A stretch of 29,187 bases of DNA from the NCBI GenBank assembly GCA_014885115.2, contig WKLE02000270.1:4564-33750 (forward strand). The letters run 5' to 3'. Position numbers and translations under genes: made by a program. Below the pieces are notes generated by a model, which had not been told where the DNA came from, made no database searches, and was given only the letters and a program-made list of their open reading frames with translations. The number at the start of each line of letters is the position of its first letter. The first letter of the stretch is position 1. This DNA is from Asterionellopsis glacialis. Taxonomy: Eukaryota > Bacillariophyta > Plagiogrammaphyceae > Rhaphoneidales > Asterionellopsidaceae. This document shows positions 28,807-29,187 of this stretch, piece after piece.

Positions 28807-29187
28807 ATCTCATGGCGCCATTCTTGTTCGAATTGTTATCTGACTGACAACGGAGAGCATCAACTCAGGGTTCCAAGAAGTAAAAGATGGAAGACGATTG
28901 TGGCATCGCAGGGTGTGTCGGGCGTTTGATATCCCTTGGATTCCGTTCATCAGTAATCAATGTTAATCTTTACTGGTACATTAGGGAATCCTCTCTCTAG
29001 AGAGAAATTCTAGAGGTCCAGACTCTAGAGAGCTCAACTCCTGTAGGTCCAACGAGGACTACGTACAGGTACCCCTGGGGTTCCTCTAGTCCTGTACCTG
29101 GTAAGCTGTACCCAGGAGTCCCAGCACGACTTTCTTGACGGTCCTCCTATGTTTTTTGGAAATTAGCCTGCCGGCGCGCCAAACTTG
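28807..29187. promoter_or_regulatory. Upstream region of the CPBP gene with CTCTAGAG and GTACC palindromes
   Basis: This region should include the promoter of the minus-strand CPBP gene. A 14-bp perfect palindrome TCTCTCTAGAGAGA lies at 28992-29005, a second CTCTAGAG core at 29023-29030, and GTACC/GGTAC words at about 29064-29112. No open frame is supported up to the window edge. Confidence 0.4.

Noticed and set aside
1..29187. CRISPR arrays, bacterial operons, ribosomal RNA
   Set aside because: No regularly spaced repeats, no Shine-Dalgarno-led gene strings and no conserved rRNA words were seen. The window is eukaryotic nuclear DNA.

Overview
The window looks like nuclear DNA of a photosynthetic stramenopile, most probably a diatom. 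Four things point that way. The genes are eukaryotic, with GT..AG introns of about 85-120 nt. A CPBP-type membrane protease starts with a signal peptide followed by an ASAF-like plastid-targeting motif (S-N-A-F). There is a diatom-style membrane LRR protein with a short-repeat Pro/Thr stalk. Intergenic DNA is sprinkled with GTACC/GGTAC palindromes. No species can be named from the sequence alone.

Layout. Positions 1-5040 are an AT-rich transposon graveyard. It holds a broken Ty3/gypsy pol (about 240-2420, +), a broken IS630/Tc1-like DDE transposase (about 3190-4140, -), and short tandem and palindromic repeats. Positions 5041-16661 are gene-dense: a METTL24-like membrane methyltransferase (5432-6907, +), the GPI-anchor transamidase catalytic subunit GPI8/PIG-K (7363-8664, -), a 2,027-residue SET/cyclin/CDK-like fusion (9496-15579, +) and a two-exon, extremely acidic protein (15873-16661, -). 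Positions 16662-22039 hold no gene I can support. This gap contains clustered GTACC motifs, a strong A/T-flanked hairpin and decayed AT-rich sequence. Positions 22040-28806 hold a five-exon LRR membrane protein (+), a KH-like plus CCCH zinc-finger RNA-binding protein (+) and a plastid-targeted CPBP intramembrane protease (-).

The most striking feature is the intronless fusion gene at 9496-15579. One uninterrupted frame encodes, in order: a Pro/Gln-rich tail, an AWS-SET-postSET H3K36-type methyltransferase with an intact NHSC motif, a Tudor-like segment, KH-like segments, a transcription-type cyclin fold, and a CDK-like kinase fold. The kinase fold has lost the beta3 lysine, the HRD aspartate and the DFG aspartate. 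In other eukaryotes Set2/SETD2 and the CTD kinase (Ctk1/CDK12 with its K/T-type cyclin) are separate proteins that act in sequence on elongating RNA polymerase II. Here the two halves are covalently joined and the kinase half is a predicted pseudokinase. I infer that it acts as a scaffold or recruits an active CDK in trans.

A second notable feature is the LRR gene. All four of its introns fall at the same base of the 24-residue LRR unit, so its internal exons are whole-number LRR modules (72, 72 and 8x72-3 nt).

The genes do not form an obvious pathway. Neighbouring genes alternate strand, with convergent 3' ends and one divergent promoter region (8665-9495).
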